DNA of 5,605 nt from Clostridia bacterium. Its GTDB lineage: Bacteria; Bacillota_A; Clostridia; Christensenellales; Aristaeellaceae. The position numbers and the translations under genes were made by a program. Shown here one piece after another: positions 5,027 through 5,605 of the stretch (position 1 is the first letter of the stretch; each line of letters starts with the position of its first letter). The stretch spans positions 1 through 5,605 of the forward strand of contig CAAEDZ010000123.1 in assembly GCA_900754775.1 (NCBI GenBank). Direction: 5' to 3'. The notes beneath the pieces were generated by a model. The model made no database searches. It was not told the origin of the DNA and was given only the letters and a program-made list of their open reading frames with translations.

Positions 5027-5605
5027 TTACGAAAAGATCAGTTCCCGCTTGCGCGCGGCCATTTCCTCCACGCGCTCTATGTAGGCCTCGATGTTTTTGA
5101 CGTTCGGGGCGCGCTCGATGCGCCGCGCCCGGTCGAACAGCCACTTGGTGATCGCCCCCGCGCCCAGCGCCAGCACGCTGGCCGTCTCCTCCATGTTGCC
5201 GATGTTGTAAAGGCAGGCCATGCCGGGGCGGGCGTAGCCGACGTTTTCCAGATTTCCCGCCATGTACTTCTGGCGGTAGAGGTAATAGGGTTTCCAGCCG
5301 CCATCGGTCAGCGTCTTTCGCGCCAGCGCGGTCATCTTTTCCGCCTCGTTTGCCGGGGTGAGGCCGTGGCCGCCGCCCTGCACGTGCATCTGCTCGTGCA
5401 GACGGCTGGAGCGCTTGATGGCCAGCGCGTGTACGGTGACGCTCTCCGGGGCGAGGGAAACAGTCGTTTCCAGCGTGCGGCGGAAGTCTTCGAGCGTTTC
5501 GCCCGGCAGGGCGGCGATGAGGTCCATGTTGATGTCCGTAAAGCCCGCCTCGCGGGCGAGCTGGTAGGCCGCGATCGTCTCCTGCGCGGTGTGCGCGCGG
5601 CCGAT
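5027..5605 (-). CDS. hemZ: HemZ-like oxygen-independent coproporphyrinogen III oxidase (radical SAM), C-terminal part
   Basis: The frame is open from the window edge at 5605, reading IGRAHT..., through to a TAA at 5029-5027, giving the last 192 residues of a protein that is about 450-500 residues long in this family. The first ATG inside it, at 5527, is internal (INMDLIAALPGE is a conserved core segment) and not the start. HemN/HemZ proteins are cytoplasmic 4Fe-4S radical SAM enzymes linked to oxygen-independent haem synthesis; the CxxxCxxC cluster motif lies upstream, outside the window. HemZ-specific signs are IGRAHT, INMDLIAALPGET, YYLYRQKYMAGNLENVGYA (positions roughly 5297-5240), LGAGAITK and the C-terminal NVKNIEAYIERVEEMAARK. 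HemZ is distinct from true HemN, and its own activity is less firmly established, so a role in haem synthesis is a family inference. The two downstream cyclophilins follow closely, suggesting one operon without an obvious functional link. Confidence 0.9.
   Translation of the reverse strand: MGRAHTAQETIAAYQLAREAGFTDINMDLIAALPGETLEDFRRTLETTVSLAPESVTVHALAIKRSSRLHEQMHVQGGGHGLTPANEAEKMTALARKTLTDGGWKPYYLYRQKYMAGNLENVGYARPGMACLYNIGNMEETASVLALGAGAITKWLFDRARRIERAPNVKNIEAYIERVEEMAARKRELIFS

Noticed and set aside
5525..5527. ATG at 5527 as the start of the hemZ-like gene
   Set aside because: The frame stays open to the window edge and the upstream residues (IGRAHT, then LAREAGFTDIN) belong to the conserved family core, so this Met is internal.
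1..5605. CRISPR arrays, tRNA or rRNA genes, insertion sequences or a defence system
   Set aside because: No regularly spaced repeats, cloverleaf-like segments, transposase motifs or terminal inverted repeats were seen, and nearly all bases are occupied by seven recognisable genes.

Overview
The window is a compact, gene-dense stretch of GC-rich bacterial chromosome in which every credible gene lies on the minus strand. Strong AAAGGAGG-type Shine-Dalgarno sites, a HemZ-type radical SAM protein, a DUF2461 protein and a lipoprotein cyclophilin together suggest a GC-rich anaerobic member of the Bacillota (Clostridia), perhaps a gut lineage. This taxonomic guess is inferred from gene content only. 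There are no tRNA or rRNA genes, CRISPR arrays, insertion sequences or phage genes.

In transcription order (high to low coordinate) the first cluster is: the C-terminal part of a hemZ-like coproporphyrinogen dehydrogenase (5605-5027, entering from outside the window), a lipoprotein cyclophilin-type peptidyl-prolyl isomerase (5014-4343), and a second cyclophilin without a signal peptide (4330-3815). These are separated by only 12 nt each, so they are probably co-transcribed.

The only real intergenic gap (3732-3814) holds a near-consensus sigma-A-type promoter (TTGACA, 17 nt, AATAAT) whose -35 box overlaps the cyclophilin stop codon. It is followed by a 10-bp GC-rich RNA hairpin with a short U-run and then an AAAGGAGG ribosome site. 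The arrangement suggests that the first operon ends here and a second one starts.

The second operon is: a large surface protein with a signal peptide, four tandem Ig-like (CARDB/DUF11-type) domains, a C-terminal membrane helix and a very basic tail (3731-2070); a DUF2461 protein (2073-1393); a class II aldolase of the L-fuculose-phosphate aldolase family (1396-740); and the N-terminal part of a phosphohexomutase (743-1, leaving the window). All three junctions are 4-bp ATGA stop/start overlaps, so translation is probably coupled. The aldolase and mutase point to sugar-phosphate metabolism; how the surface protein and the DUF2461 protein relate to it is unknown.

Most of the window is ordinary housekeeping and metabolic sequence. 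The points most worth a second look are the promoter/hairpin junction, the uncharacterised four-domain surface protein and its coupling to sugar enzymes, and the tandem cyclophilin pair with different locations and active sites. I do not see convincing evidence of a new defence or mobile system.
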